Assembly (NCBI RefSeq): GCF_004799325.1
Contig: NZ_SSMD01000010.1
Coordinates: 1 to 64,000 of the forward strand
Reading direction: 5' to 3'
Origin: Thalassobius vesicularis
GTDB lineage: Bacteria > Pseudomonadota > Alphaproteobacteria > Rhodobacterales > Rhodobacteraceae
DNA: 64,000 bases
Under the pieces are notes generated by a model, which worked only from the letters and a program-made list of their open reading frames with translations, ran no database searches and was not told the DNA's origin. This document shows positions 45,937-54,520 of the stretch, in pieces; position 1 is the stretch's first letter; every line of letters begins with the position of its first letter. The position numbers and the translations under genes are program-made.

Positions 45937-47546
45937 TCATGCCCATCCTGCGTTTCACCCCCTTGGCACTCTGTGCGCTGGCCGCACTGGGGTCGCTGAT
46001 CGGCTTGATATGGACGGACTGGCTGCTGCCGACCTTCGTGATCAGCGCGGGTCTGACCGCGTTGGGCATCCGCGACCTGATCCAGACCAAGCACGCGGTG
46101 CTGCGCAACTACCCGATTCTGGGCCACTTGCGCTATTTCTTCGAGATGATCCGCCCCGAGATCCGCCAATACCTGCTGGAAGCGGACGAGGACGAGGTGC
46201 CCTTCTCTCGCGAGGCGCGCGACATCGTTTACCAGCGCGCCAAGAACGTCGAGGACAAGCGCCCCTTCGGCACGAAAAAGCGCGTCAACGACAGTGGTTA
46301 CCAGTGGATCACCCACTCGATCCGGCCGCGCAAGATCACCGACAACGACTTTCGCGTGCTGATCGGCGGGCCCGATTGCCGCAAGCCCTACAACGCCTCG
46401 ATCTACAACATCTCGGCCATGAGCTTTGGCGCGCTGTCCGCCAACGCCATTCTCGCGCTGAACAAGGGCGCAAAGATGGGTGGCTTTGCCCATGACACCG
46501 GCGAGGGCGGGATCAGCCGCTACCACAAGGAAGGTGGCGGTGATCTGATCTATGAAATCGGCTCGGGCTATTTCGGCTGCCGCAACGACGAAGGGCAGTT
46601 CGACCCGGCGCGCTTTGCCGAAACGGCGTCACTGGATCAGGTCAAGATGATCGAGCTGAAGCTGAGCCAGGGCGCCAAACCCGGTCAGGGCGGCGTGCTG
46701 CCCGCCGCCAAGATTACCCCCGAGATCGCCGAGGCGCGGCATATCCCGATGGGGCAGGACTGCATCTCGCCGCCCTCGCACAGCGCGTTTGAAACGCCGA
46801 TCGAGATGATGGAATTCATCGGCCAGCTGCGCGAATTGTCCGGCGGCAAACCCGTCGGCTTCAAGCTGTGCATCGGCCACCGCCGCGAATTCATGTGCAT
46901 CGTCCGCGCCATGCTGGAAACCGGCATCACCCCGGATTTCATCGTGATCGACGGCAAAGAAGGCGGCACCGGCGCCGCGCCGCTGGAATTCGCCAACCAC
47001 ATGGGCATGCCGCTGGTCGAGGGGCTGACCTTTGCCCACAACACCCTGCGCGGCGTCGGCCTGCGCGACCGCATCCGCATCGGCGCCTCGGGCAAGCTGG
47101 TGACCTCGTTCGACATCGCCCGCACGCTGGCGCTGGGGGCGGACTGGGCCAACTCGGCGCGCGGCTTCATGTTCTCGATCGGGTGCATTCAGGCGCAGGC
47201 CTGCCACACCAACCACTGCCCCACCGGCGTGGCCACCCAGGACAAGCAGCGCCAGCGCGCGCTGGTGGTGCCGGACAAGGCGCAGCGCGTGCTGAACTTC
47301 CACCGCAACACGCTGAAGGCACTGGGCGACATGACCGGGGCCGCCGGCCTGACCCACCCGCTGCAATTCCTGCCCCACCACCTGCTGATGCGCGAAAACG
47401 ACCGCGACATGGTCACCGGGGACGAGGTCTATCCCTACATGCCCGAAGGCTTCCTGCTGCGCGAAGATGACGACCGTTTCGGGTATCTGACCCGCTGGCG
47501 TCGCTCCTCCTCGGCCAGTTTCTTTCCGTTCGACAACGGCGTCTGA
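45933..47546 (+). CDS. Membrane-anchored FMN-binding glutamate-synthase-like protein
   Basis: 537 aa from the ATG at 45933 (MIMPILRFTPLALCALAALG), overlapping the BKACE stop. Two N-terminal membrane helices (about 8-55) precede a GltS-type FMN TIM barrel: SMSFGALSANAILALNKGAK, DGKEGGTGAAPLEFANHMGM and the Fe-S/FMN-proximal CIQAQACHTNHCPTG. It lacks the glutaminase domain of GltB. Relatives act with separate amidotransferases (for example in methylamine pathways) or are of unknown role. Here it may supply or regenerate an amino donor or oxidise an amine; unproven. Confidence 0.87.
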   Translation: MIMPILRFTPLALCALAALGSLIGLIWTDWLLPTFVISAGLTALGIRDLIQTKHAVLRNYPILGHLRYFFEMIRPEIRQYLLEADEDEVPFSREARDIVYQRAKNVEDKRPFGTKKRVNDSGYQWITHSIRPRKITDNDFRVLIGGPDCRKPYNASIYNISAMSFGALSANAILALNKGAKMGGFAHDTGEGGISRYHKEGGGDLIYEIGSGYFGCRNDEGQFDPARFAETASLDQVKMIELKLSQGAKPGQGGVLPAAKITPEIAEARHIPMGQDCISPPSHSAFETPIEMMEFIGQLRELSGGKPVGFKLCIGHRREFMCIVRAMLETGITPDFIVIDGKEGGTGAAPLEFANHMGMPLVEGLTFAHNTLRGVGLRDRIRIGASGKLVTSFDIARTLALGADWANSARGFMFSIGCIQAQACHTNHCPTGVATQDKQRQRALVVPDKAQRVLNFHRNTLKALGDMTGAAGLTHPLQFLPHHLLMRENDRDMVTGDEVYPYMPEGFLLREDDDRFGYLTRWRRSSSASFFPFDNGV

Positions 47547-47550
47547 AATC

Positions 47551-47583
47551 ACGGCCCGCCCCTACCGGAGCGGGCCGTTTCTT
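47551..47583 (+). terminator. Terminator after the TRAP/BKACE operon
   Basis: ACGGCCCGC (47551-47559) pairs with GCGGGCCGT (47570-47578) over a 10-nt loop, then TTCTTT. It directly follows the operon's last stop. Confidence 0.8.
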
Positions 47584-47596
47584 TGCGGATTGCGAT

Positions 47597-47616
47597 TTAA
47601 TCAATCGTATGATTAA
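47597..47616. promoter_or_regulatory. CecR-type operator palindrome
   Basis: TTAATCA (47597-47603) and TGATTAA (47610-47616) are perfect inverted repeats around ATCGTA. The site ends 8 nt before the regulator ATG at 47625, so bound regulator would block its own operon. Confidence 0.65.
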
Positions 47617-47624
47617 CTCGCCAC

Positions 47625-48272
47625 ATGACACACCCCGACTCCCCCCCAGAAGGCGCGCAAAAGGCGTTGATCGACGCCGGGCTAAAGCTGTTTGGCACGC
47701 ATGGCTACGACGGCACCTCGACCCGCGCGATCGCGGCCGAGGCGGGGGTGAACATCGCCCTGATTGCCTATCATTTTGGTGGCAAGGACGGGTTGCGCCA
47801 GGCCTGCGCCCGCGAGGTCGCCCGCCGCATCCGCAACGCGACCGAGACCGCCAACATCCCGCCCGACCTGACCGCCGCACAGGCGCAGGCACGGCTGGAA
47901 ACCGTCCTGCGCGGCATCGTCGCCTTCCTGTGCGGCGCGCCGGGGTCGGAACACGCCGTCCGCTTCATGCTCAGCGAAGTGACGAAGGGCGGCCCCGTCA
48001 TGGACGAGGTCTATGAGGCGTTTCTGGAGCCGAAACACCGGCAGCTTTCCGCCCTCTTTGCCATCGCCAGCGGCCAGCCCCCCGAAAGCGACGCGGTCAA
48101 GCTGACCGTGTTCTCGCTGCTGGGCCAGATCGCCTATTTCCGGCTGGCAGCCCCCCTTGTCAGTCGCCGTATGGGCTGGCCCGGACTGGGCCCAGAGCAG
48201 GCACAAGCCATTGAAAACATGGCCCTGACCAACCTGCGCCGCCTTCTTTCGCACCAAGGACCAACGTCATGA
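47625..48272 (+). CDS. TetR-family regulator with CerR/CecR C-terminal domain
   Basis: 215 aa. N-terminal HTH (TRAIAAEAGVNIALIAYHFGGKDGLRQA in part: AGVNIALIAYHFGGKDGL) and the DUF1956-type ligand domain of CecR/YbiH. First gene of an operon with a HlyD-like protein, an ABC ATPase and an ABC-2 permease, the same set as E. coli cecR-ybhGFSR. The palindrome just upstream suggests autoregulation. In E. coli the system affects drug sensitivity. Confidence 0.88.
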   Translation: MTHPDSPPEGAQKALIDAGLKLFGTHGYDGTSTRAIAAEAGVNIALIAYHFGGKDGLRQACAREVARRIRNATETANIPPDLTAAQAQARLETVLRGIVAFLCGAPGSEHAVRFMLSEVTKGGPVMDEVYEAFLEPKHRQLSALFAIASGQPPESDAVKLTVFSLLGQIAYFRLAAPLVSRRMGWPGLGPEQAQAIENMALTNLRRLLSHQGPTS

Positions 48273-49207
48273 TCTGCTCGCTTCCGATCCTGTCCACGCT
48301 GCTGGCCAGCTGCGCAGCGCCCCTGCCCTTTGCCACCGGCTATGTCGAAGGCGAATACGTCCTGGTCGCCCCGATCGAGGCCAGCGAGCTGCAATCCCTG
48401 CCCGTCACCCGTGGCGACCGGGTGGAAAAAGGCGCCCTGCTGGCCCGCATGGATCACCGCGCCGCGCAGATCGCGCTGGATCAGGCCGAGGCCGCGCTGG
48501 CGCAGGCCCGCGCCAACCGCGCCGACCTTCTGGAGGGCAAACGCCCCGAGGAAATCACCGTGATCGAGGCCACGCTCGCCTCGGCCCGCGCCAAGGCCGA
48601 CGAGGCGCAGCACACCGCCGACCGCTACACCCGTCTGGCCGAAACCGGCGCTGCCACGCAGGCGCAGCGTGACGATGCCGTGACCGCCAGCAAGGTCGCC
48701 GCGGCGCAAGTGCGCGAGATCGAGGCCAACCTCGCCGTCGCCCGCTTGCCCGCCCGCCCGCAAGCCATCGCCGCCGCCGAGGCCGCCGTGCAGGTCGCCC
48801 AATCCGCCCGCGACCGCACCGCGTGGCTGCTGGAAAAACGCGACCTCTACGCCCCCGACACCGGCACCGTCACCGACATTCTGCGCAAGGTCGGAGAGAT
48901 TGGCGGCCCAAGTGCTCCGATCCTGGAAATGCTGCCGGATGGTGCTGTGAAACTGCGTCTCTACGTCCCCGAAACGCAGATCGCGCGGCTGCGCGTCGGC
49001 GATCTGCTGAGCGTCCAATGCGATGCCTGCGGCGACGGCCAATCGGCCAAGGTCACATACGTTGCGGACGCGCCCGAATTCACCCCGCCGGTGATCTACT
49101 CGGTCGAGAACCGCCAGAAACTGGTCTACCTGATCGAGGCCCGCCCCCAATCCGGCGCCACGGCCCTGAAACCCGGCCAGATCGTCAATGTCGAGCTGGC
49201 GGAATGA
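48269..49207 (+). CDS. HlyD-family membrane fusion protein (YbhG-like)
   Basis: 312 aa. The N-terminus carries a lipobox-like LASC (Cys15), so it may be a lipoprotein; the E. coli relative is usually described as anchored by a signal helix. Lipoyl half (VAPIEASELQSLPVTRGDRVEKGALLAR in part: ELQSLPVTRGDRVEKGALL), a long coiled coil (about 70-185), second lipoyl half (LYAPDTGTVTDILRKVGEIG). Bridges the ABC permease to an outer-membrane channel. Overlaps the regulator and ATPase genes by 4 nt. Confidence 0.88.
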   Translation: MICSLPILSTLLASCAAPLPFATGYVEGEYVLVAPIEASELQSLPVTRGDRVEKGALLARMDHRAAQIALDQAEAALAQARANRADLLEGKRPEEITVIEATLASARAKADEAQHTADRYTRLAETGAATQAQRDDAVTASKVAAAQVREIEANLAVARLPARPQAIAAAEAAVQVAQSARDRTAWLLEKRDLYAPDTGTVTDILRKVGEIGGPSAPILEMLPDGAVKLRLYVPETQIARLRVGDLLSVQCDACGDGQSAKVTYVADAPEFTPPVIYSVENRQKLVYLIEARPQSGATALKPGQIVNVELAE

Positions 49208-50130
49208 GTGCCGCCCCCGCCATCGACGTGCGCGGACTGGTCAAGTCCTTCGGCGGGCGCCGCGTCGTCGATGACGTGTCTCTGACCGTCGCCAAGGGCG
49301 AGATTTCGGGCTTTCTGGGCCCCAACGGCTCGGGCAAGACCACGACGATCCGCCTGATGTGCGGCCTGCTGACCCCCGACGCCGGCGAGGGCCAGGTGCT
49401 GGGCATGGACATCCGCCAGCAGGGCCACCTGATCAAGCGCGAGGTCGGCTACATGACCCAGCGCTTTTCCTTCTACGAAGACCTGACGATCGAGGAAAAC
49501 CTGGCCTTCGTCGCGGGCCTTTATGGCCTGTCTCCGGCGCGCCAGCATGTCCGCGACACGCTGGCCGATCTGGGCCTGACCGCGCGGCGGCAGCAACTGG
49601 CGGGTTCGCTGTCGGGGGGCTGGAAGCAGCGTCTGGCGCTGGCCGCCTGCATCATGCACAAACCCCGCCTGCTGCTGCTGGACGAGCCCACCGCCGGGGT
49701 CGATCCCAAGGCCCGGCGCGAGTTCTGGGACGAAATCCACGCCCGCGCCCATGACGGGCTGACCGTGCTGGTCTCGACCCACTACATGGACGAGGCCGAG
49801 CGTTGCCACCGCATCAACTATATCGCCTACGGCAAGCTGGTCGCCGCCGGCACCGTCGCCCAAGTGGTCAAGGGCGCGGGCCTGACCACGCTGGTGCTGG
49901 AGGGCCCGCAAACCCCCGCCGCCGCCCGCGCCCTGCGCGGAATGCCCGGCGTCGATCAGATCGCGCCTTTCGGCAATACGCTGCATGTGGTGGGGCGCGA
50001 TGGTGCGGCGCTGGACCGCTCGGCGCGGCAGGTCGCGCAACAGACCGGCTGCGCGCTGCGCCCGTCAGAAACCAGCCTTGAGGATGTATTCATCCATTTC
50101 ATGGGCGAAGCGCGGGACAATATGGCATGA
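49204..50130 (+). CDS. ABC exporter ATP-binding protein (YbhF-like)
   Basis: 308 aa from the ATG at 49204 (MSAAPAIDVRGLVKSFGGRR), overlapping the HlyD stop. Walker A GPNGSGKTT, signature SLSGGWKQRLALAAC, Walker B LLLLDEPTAGVD and switch STHYMDEAERC are intact. It has a single ATPase domain, while E. coli YbhF has two, so it should work as a homodimer. Confidence 0.91.
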   Translation: MSAAPAIDVRGLVKSFGGRRVVDDVSLTVAKGEISGFLGPNGSGKTTTIRLMCGLLTPDAGEGQVLGMDIRQQGHLIKREVGYMTQRFSFYEDLTIEENLAFVAGLYGLSPARQHVRDTLADLGLTARRQQLAGSLSGGWKQRLALAACIMHKPRLLLLDEPTAGVDPKARREFWDEIHARAHDGLTVLVSTHYMDEAERCHRINYIAYGKLVAAGTVAQVVKGAGLTTLVLEGPQTPAAARALRGMPGVDQIAPFGNTLHVVGRDGAALDRSARQVAQQTGCALRPSETSLEDVFIHFMGEARDNMA

Positions 50131-51263
50131 CACGCTGGTTTTCACTTACCCGATTGCTGACCCTGCTGCGCAAGGAGATGATCCAGATGCGCCGCGACCG
50201 GATCACCTTTGCGATGATGCTGGGGGTGCCGCTGATGCAGCTGATGCTGTTCGGTTTCGCCATCAACACCGACCCCAAGGGGCTGCCCTCGGCGCTGGTC
50301 GCGCCCACGCAGGACCGGTTCAGCCGCGCCATCGTCTCGGCGCTGGAGCTGACGGGCTACTATCGTTTCACCTCGGCCGGGGTGTCCGCCGCCGAGGCCG
50401 AGGCGCTGCTGGCGCGCGGCGACGTGTCCTTCGTGGTGACCGTGCCCTCGGATTTCGGGCGCCGGGTGCTGCGCGGCGACGCGCCCACCCTGCTGATCGA
50501 GGCGGACGCCACCGACCCCTCGGTCGCCTCGGGCGCGATTTCCACGCTGTCGACCGTCGCCGCCCAGGCGCTGCAACGCGAATTGGGCACCCAGGCCGAG
50601 GCCGCCGCCCAGGCCGCGCAATCCCTGCAAGTCGTCGTGCACCGCCGCTACAACCCCGAGGGCATCACCCAATACAACATCGTCCCCGGCCTGCTGGGCG
50701 TGATCCTGCAGCTGACAATGGTGATGATGACCGCGATGGCCCTGACCCGCGAGATCGAGCGCGGAACCATGGAAAACCTGCTCTCCATGCCCGCCACCCC
50801 GCTCGAGATCATGCTGGGCAAACTGCTGCCCTACGTCGCCGTCAGCGCCGTGCAGGTGCTGGTCGTGCTGGGCGCCGCGCAGGTGGTGTTCGGCGTGCCC
50901 TTCGTCGGCAGCCTGCACCTGTTGCTGGGCGGCATCCTGCTGTTCGTGCTGGCGCTTCTGGTGCTGGGCTACCTGATCTCGACGGTCGCGCGCACGCAGA
51001 TGCAGGCGATGCAGCTGACGTTCTTCTTCTTCCTGCCGTCGCTGTTGATCTCGGGTTTCATGTTCCCCTATCGCGGCATGCCCGGCTGGGCGCAGATATT
51101 GGGCGAGGTCTTCCCCCTCACCCATTTCCTGCGCTTCATCCGCGCCGTGATGCTGAAAGGCGCCGGGATCGAGGCCGTCTCGGGCAGTCTGCTCGCATTG
51201 GTGCTGACGGTGCTGGTGCTGTCGCTGATCGCGCTTCTGCGCTTCCGCCGGACGCTGGATTAA
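50127..51263 (+). CDS. ABC-2 type exporter permease (YbhS/YbhR-like)
   Basis: 378 aa. N-terminal helix with KEMIQMRRDRITFAMMLGVP, a large periplasmic domain (about 50-175), then five helices with MTAMALTREIERGTMENLLS, the ABC-2 coupling motif. E. coli has two permeases (YbhS, YbhR); only one is present here, so a homodimer is likely. Ends the cecR-ybhGFS-like operon; its stop overlaps the convergent IclR gene by 4 nt. Confidence 0.9.
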   Translation: MTRWFSLTRLLTLLRKEMIQMRRDRITFAMMLGVPLMQLMLFGFAINTDPKGLPSALVAPTQDRFSRAIVSALELTGYYRFTSAGVSAAEAEALLARGDVSFVVTVPSDFGRRVLRGDAPTLLIEADATDPSVASGAISTLSTVAAQALQRELGTQAEAAAQAAQSLQVVVHRRYNPEGITQYNIVPGLLGVILQLTMVMMTAMALTREIERGTMENLLSMPATPLEIMLGKLLPYVAVSAVQVLVVLGAAQVVFGVPFVGSLHLLLGGILLFVLALLVLGYLISTVARTQMQAMQLTFFFFLPSLLISGFMFPYRGMPGWAQILGEVFPLTHFLRFIRAVMLKGAGIEAVSGSLLALVLTVLVLSLIALLRFRRTLD

Positions 51264-51940
51264 CCGGCCAGCACGGCGTTCAACTCCTGCGCCGCCTCGC
51301 GCAACAGGGCCGAGGCGCGCGGGACGTCCAGATCCTCCATCGCGACCACGCCAAGCGAGCATTCCATCGCCCGCCCGCCCTGCCGGAACGGCCGCAACGG
51401 GCAGGCCACGCCCACGGCTCCCTTCTGCAAGGCCCCACGCGTGACGCTGACCCCCTCGGCCCGCGCCGCGCGCACGTCTTCGCTGTCGTCAGGGCGCGCA
51501 CGCCGTCCGGCCAGAATGGCGATGCCCGCCGCCCCCCGCTCCAACGGATGACGGCTGCCGACGCGATAGCCCACGCGCAGCAGACTGGTCTCAGGCTCGG
51601 CCACGACCAGCGCCACGCAGTCCTCGCCCTCGGCCATCGACAGGAACGCGGTGGCCCCGGTCTGCGCTGCCAGCTCGGCCAGACGCGCCTGCACCGTCGC
51701 GCGGAATTGCGGCACGAACGCCCCCTCCAGCCGCAGCACCCCGGCCCCCAGCATCAGCCGCCCGCCAGACTGGCGCGAGACCAGCCCGTGCCCCTCCAGT
51801 GTGGTCACAATGCGGTAAGCGATGGCGCGGTCCACCTCCAGCGCGGCGGCCAAGTCGGCGACACTCATGCCGTCCTCAGCCCCTCCGATCAGGAACAATG
51901 CGCGCAGCCCCCGGTCCAGCGTTTGCAATGCAGCCATCAT
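51260..51940 (-). CDS. IclR-family transcriptional regulator
   Basis: About 226 aa from the Met at 51940 (MMAALQTLDRGLRALFLIGG); an ATG at 51958 would add six residues. N-terminal winged helix (MSVADLAAALEVDRAIAYRIVTTLEGHGLV in part: ALEVDRAIAYRIVTTLEGHG) and a C-terminal effector domain (GATAFLSMAEGEDCVALVVA). Divergent from the fused P450 gene, so likely its regulator and perhaps of the whole catabolic island. Effector unknown. Confidence 0.87.
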   Translation of the reverse strand: MMAALQTLDRGLRALFLIGGAEDGMSVADLAAALEVDRAIAYRIVTTLEGHGLVSRQSGGRLMLGAGVLRLEGAFVPQFRATVQARLAELAAQTGATAFLSMAEGEDCVALVVAEPETSLLRVGYRVGSRHPLERGAAGIAILAGRRARPDDSEDVRAARAEGVSVTRGALQKGAVGVACPLRPFRQGGRAMECSLGVVAMEDLDVPRASALLREAAQELNAVLAG

Positions 51941-51958
51941 GCCCCCTTTGCCCGCCAC

Positions 51959-52039
51959 GCTTGACGCATGGGCAGGAATTAACGTATTTTTATCTTTAAT
52001 GCATCATAGTGTGCGATAAAAGTAAATAATGAGGATTCC
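51959..52039. promoter_or_regulatory. IclR / P450 divergent promoter
   Basis: An AT-rich 81-nt gap with TTTTATC...GATAAAA arms about 20 nt apart (near 51988 and 52014), a possible IclR operator. GAGGA (52031-52035) is the ribosome-binding site of the P450 gene. Confidence 0.4.
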
Positions 52040-54334
52040 ATGCCCTCCGACTGCCCGATCCACAGCGACATGCGTTCCCCCACCGGCTGCCCGATCTCGG
52101 CCCGCGCCGCTGGGTTCAACCCGTTCAGCGGCGCCTATCAGCAAGATCCCGGCGACGCGCTGGACTGGGCGCGGCGGGACGAGCCGGTGTTCTATGCGCC
52201 GGAACTGGGCTATTGGGTCGTCACCCGGTACGAGGACGTGAAGGCGATTTTCCGCGACAACATCCTGTTCTCGCCCGCCATCGCGCTGGAAAAAATCACC
52301 CCCGCCGGCCCCGAGGCGATGGCCATCCTGCAACGCTACGGTTTCGCCATGCAGCGCACGATGGTGAACGAGGACGAGCCCGACCACATGGCCCGCCGCC
52401 GCCTGCTGCTGGACGATTTCCTGCCCGAAAACCTGGCCAAGCACGAACCCGCCCTGCGTGCGCTGACCCGGCAATACATGGATCGTTTCATTGATCGGGG
52501 CCACGCCGATCTGGTCGCCGACATCTTCTACGAAATCCCGCTGACCGTGGCGCTGCATTTCCTGGGCGTCCCCGAAGACGGCGCCGCCGAATTGCGCGAA
52601 TTCGCCGTGGCGCACACCCTGAACACCTGGGGCCGTCCGACGCCCGAGGAACAGCTGAAAATCTCGGAGAACGTGGGCCGCTTCTGGCAGACCGCGAACC
52701 GCATTCTGGACGGCATGATCGCCAATCCGGATGGCGAGGGCTGGATGTACGAAACCGTCCGCCAGCACAACAAACACCCCGAGATCGTCACCGAAAGCTA
52801 CATGCGCTCGATGATGATGGCGATTTTGGCAGCCGCGCACGAGACGACCTCGAACGCCACCGCCAACGCCTTCTGGACCCTTTTGAACAACCGCGACGCA
52901 TGGGAGGAGCTGTGCGAAAACCCCGCTCTGATCCCCTCGGCGGTCGAGGAATGCCTGCGCGTCGCCGGCTCGATCGTGGCGTGGCGGCGCATCGCGACGC
53001 GGGCGACCACGGTGGGCGGCGTCGACATCCCCGAGGGCGGCAAGCTTCTGATCGTGCAGGCCAGCGCCAACAAGGACGCGCAGCATTGGGAAAACGCCGA
53101 CAGCTTTGATATCTATCGCGAAAATGCGGTCGAGCACCTGACCTTCGGCTATGGCGCACATCAATGCATGGGCAAGAATATCGGCCGGATGGAGATGCGG
53201 ATCTTCCTCGAGGAATTCACCCGCCGCCTGCCCCACATGCGCCTTGTCTCCGGCCAGACCTTTCGGAACCTGCCCAACGTGTCCTTCCGCGGCCCCGAAA
53301 AGCTACTGGTCGAGTGGGACCCGGCACAGAACCCCGAACGCGCCGATCCGGCGATCCTCTCGCAGGGCCTAAGCTTTGAAATCGGGGCGCCTGTGCGCGA
53401 CAACATCCTGCGCCGCGTCACCGTCAGCGCGATCACGGCCGACAGCGAGGGGGTCAAGCGTTTCACCCTGTCCGACCCACGCGGGCGCGCCCTGCCGCCG
53501 TTCAGCCCCGGCGCGCATATCGATCTGGTCTCGGGCGGGTTCCGCCGCAAATACTCGCTCTGCGGTCGTCCCGGTGCGGATTACGAAATCGCCATCCTGC
53601 GCGAGGCTGAAGGGCGCGGCGGCTCGGCCCATTTCCATGACGCGCTCAAAGTGGGCGACAGCGTGCAGATCGCCGGACCGCGCAATCACTTCCGGCTGGA
53701 CGAAAGCGCCGGCCACTACGTCCTGATCGCGGGCGGCATCGGCATCACCCCGATCCTGGCGATGGCTGACCAGCTGAAATCGCTGGGCAAACCCTACGTG
53801 CTGCATGTCTGCGCCCGCACCCGCGCCCATGTGCCGATGCTGACCCGCCTGACCGACCACATGGACGCGCTGCGCCTTCACCTCTCCGATCAGGGCAGTC
53901 GTCTGGATCTGGCCAGCCTGACCATCGAACCCGGCACGCTGGTCTATGCTTGCGGCCCCGAGCGGTTGCTGGCCGCGCTGGACGCCCGCGCCTCCACCTG
54001 GCCCGAGGGCGCGCTGCATTACGAGTATTTCTCGGCCGCCGCCGGGATGCTGGACCCCGAAAAGGAACACGCCTTCACCGCCGAGCTGCGCGACAGCGGC
54101 CTGAGCGTCGAAGTGCGCGCCGACCAGACCCTATACGATGCCCTGCGCGCGGCGGGCGTCGACATCTCCGAAGACTGCGGCGAGGGCCTGTGCGGCACCT
54201 GCGAGGCGCGCGTACTGGAGGGCGAGATCGACCACCGCGACCGCGTGTTGACCCAGTCCGAACGGGCGGGCGGCGATCGCATCATGACCTGCTGCTCGCG
54301 CGCCAAAGGCAGCCGCATCGCGCTATCGCTTTGA
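52040..54334 (+). CDS. Self-sufficient cytochrome P450 fused to FMN/[2Fe-2S] reductase (CYP116B-like)
   Basis: 764 aa. P450 domain (about 1-430): I-helix AAAHETTSN, ExxR in VEECLRVAG, and haem loop FGYGAHQCMG with Cys376. It is fused to a phthalate-dioxygenase-reductase-type module: FMN/NADH domain (about 450-660, RKYSLCGRP and GGIGITPILAMADQL), then a plant-type ferredoxin (about 670-764) with Cys713, Cys718, Cys721 (CGEGLCGTC) and a Cys at 751/752. This is the class VII layout of P450RhF/CYP116B. It takes electrons from NAD(P)H to hydroxylate a hydrophobic substrate. It leads the catabolic island next to an IclR gene. Confidence 0.95.
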   Translation: MPSDCPIHSDMRSPTGCPISARAAGFNPFSGAYQQDPGDALDWARRDEPVFYAPELGYWVVTRYEDVKAIFRDNILFSPAIALEKITPAGPEAMAILQRYGFAMQRTMVNEDEPDHMARRRLLLDDFLPENLAKHEPALRALTRQYMDRFIDRGHADLVADIFYEIPLTVALHFLGVPEDGAAELREFAVAHTLNTWGRPTPEEQLKISENVGRFWQTANRILDGMIANPDGEGWMYETVRQHNKHPEIVTESYMRSMMMAILAAAHETTSNATANAFWTLLNNRDAWEELCENPALIPSAVEECLRVAGSIVAWRRIATRATTVGGVDIPEGGKLLIVQASANKDAQHWENADSFDIYRENAVEHLTFGYGAHQCMGKNIGRMEMRIFLEEFTRRLPHMRLVSGQTFRNLPNVSFRGPEKLLVEWDPAQNPERADPAILSQGLSFEIGAPVRDNILRRVTVSAITADSEGVKRFTLSDPRGRALPPFSPGAHIDLVSGGFRRKYSLCGRPGADYEIAILREAEGRGGSAHFHDALKVGDSVQIAGPRNHFRLDESAGHYVLIAGGIGITPILAMADQLKSLGKPYVLHVCARTRAHVPMLTRLTDHMDALRLHLSDQGSRLDLASLTIEPGTLVYACGPERLLAALDARASTWPEGALHYEYFSAAAGMLDPEKEHAFTAELRDSGLSVEVRADQTLYDALRAAGVDISEDCGEGLCGTCEARVLEGEIDHRDRVLTQSERAGGDRIMTCCSRAKGSRIALSL

Positions 54335-54338
54335 CCTA

Positions 54339-54367
54339 TGCGCCGGTCCGGATCACGGATCGGCGCA
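54339..54367 (+). terminator. Hairpin after the P450 gene
   Basis: TGCGCCG-G-TCCG (54339-54350) pairs with CGGA-T-CGGCGCA (54356-54367) over a 5-nt loop, one mismatch. There is no T-run after it, so termination is probable but not certain. The remaining gap to 54520 is AT-rich and may hold the promoter of the next operon; AATTATCTTG (54462-54471) also occurs at 63820. Confidence 0.5.
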
Positions 54368-54520
54368 AGACTCCCCGCTAAATACAGGCTAAAATCACGC
54401 CCAACCGGCCCGCGCAAATGACGCCGCGTCCGGGGTCAGAAAATTTCCCCCGCGCCAAATTAATTATCTTGATTACTATTATCATGCTATCTAAACTCGC
54501 CACAAATGGGAGGAGATACC

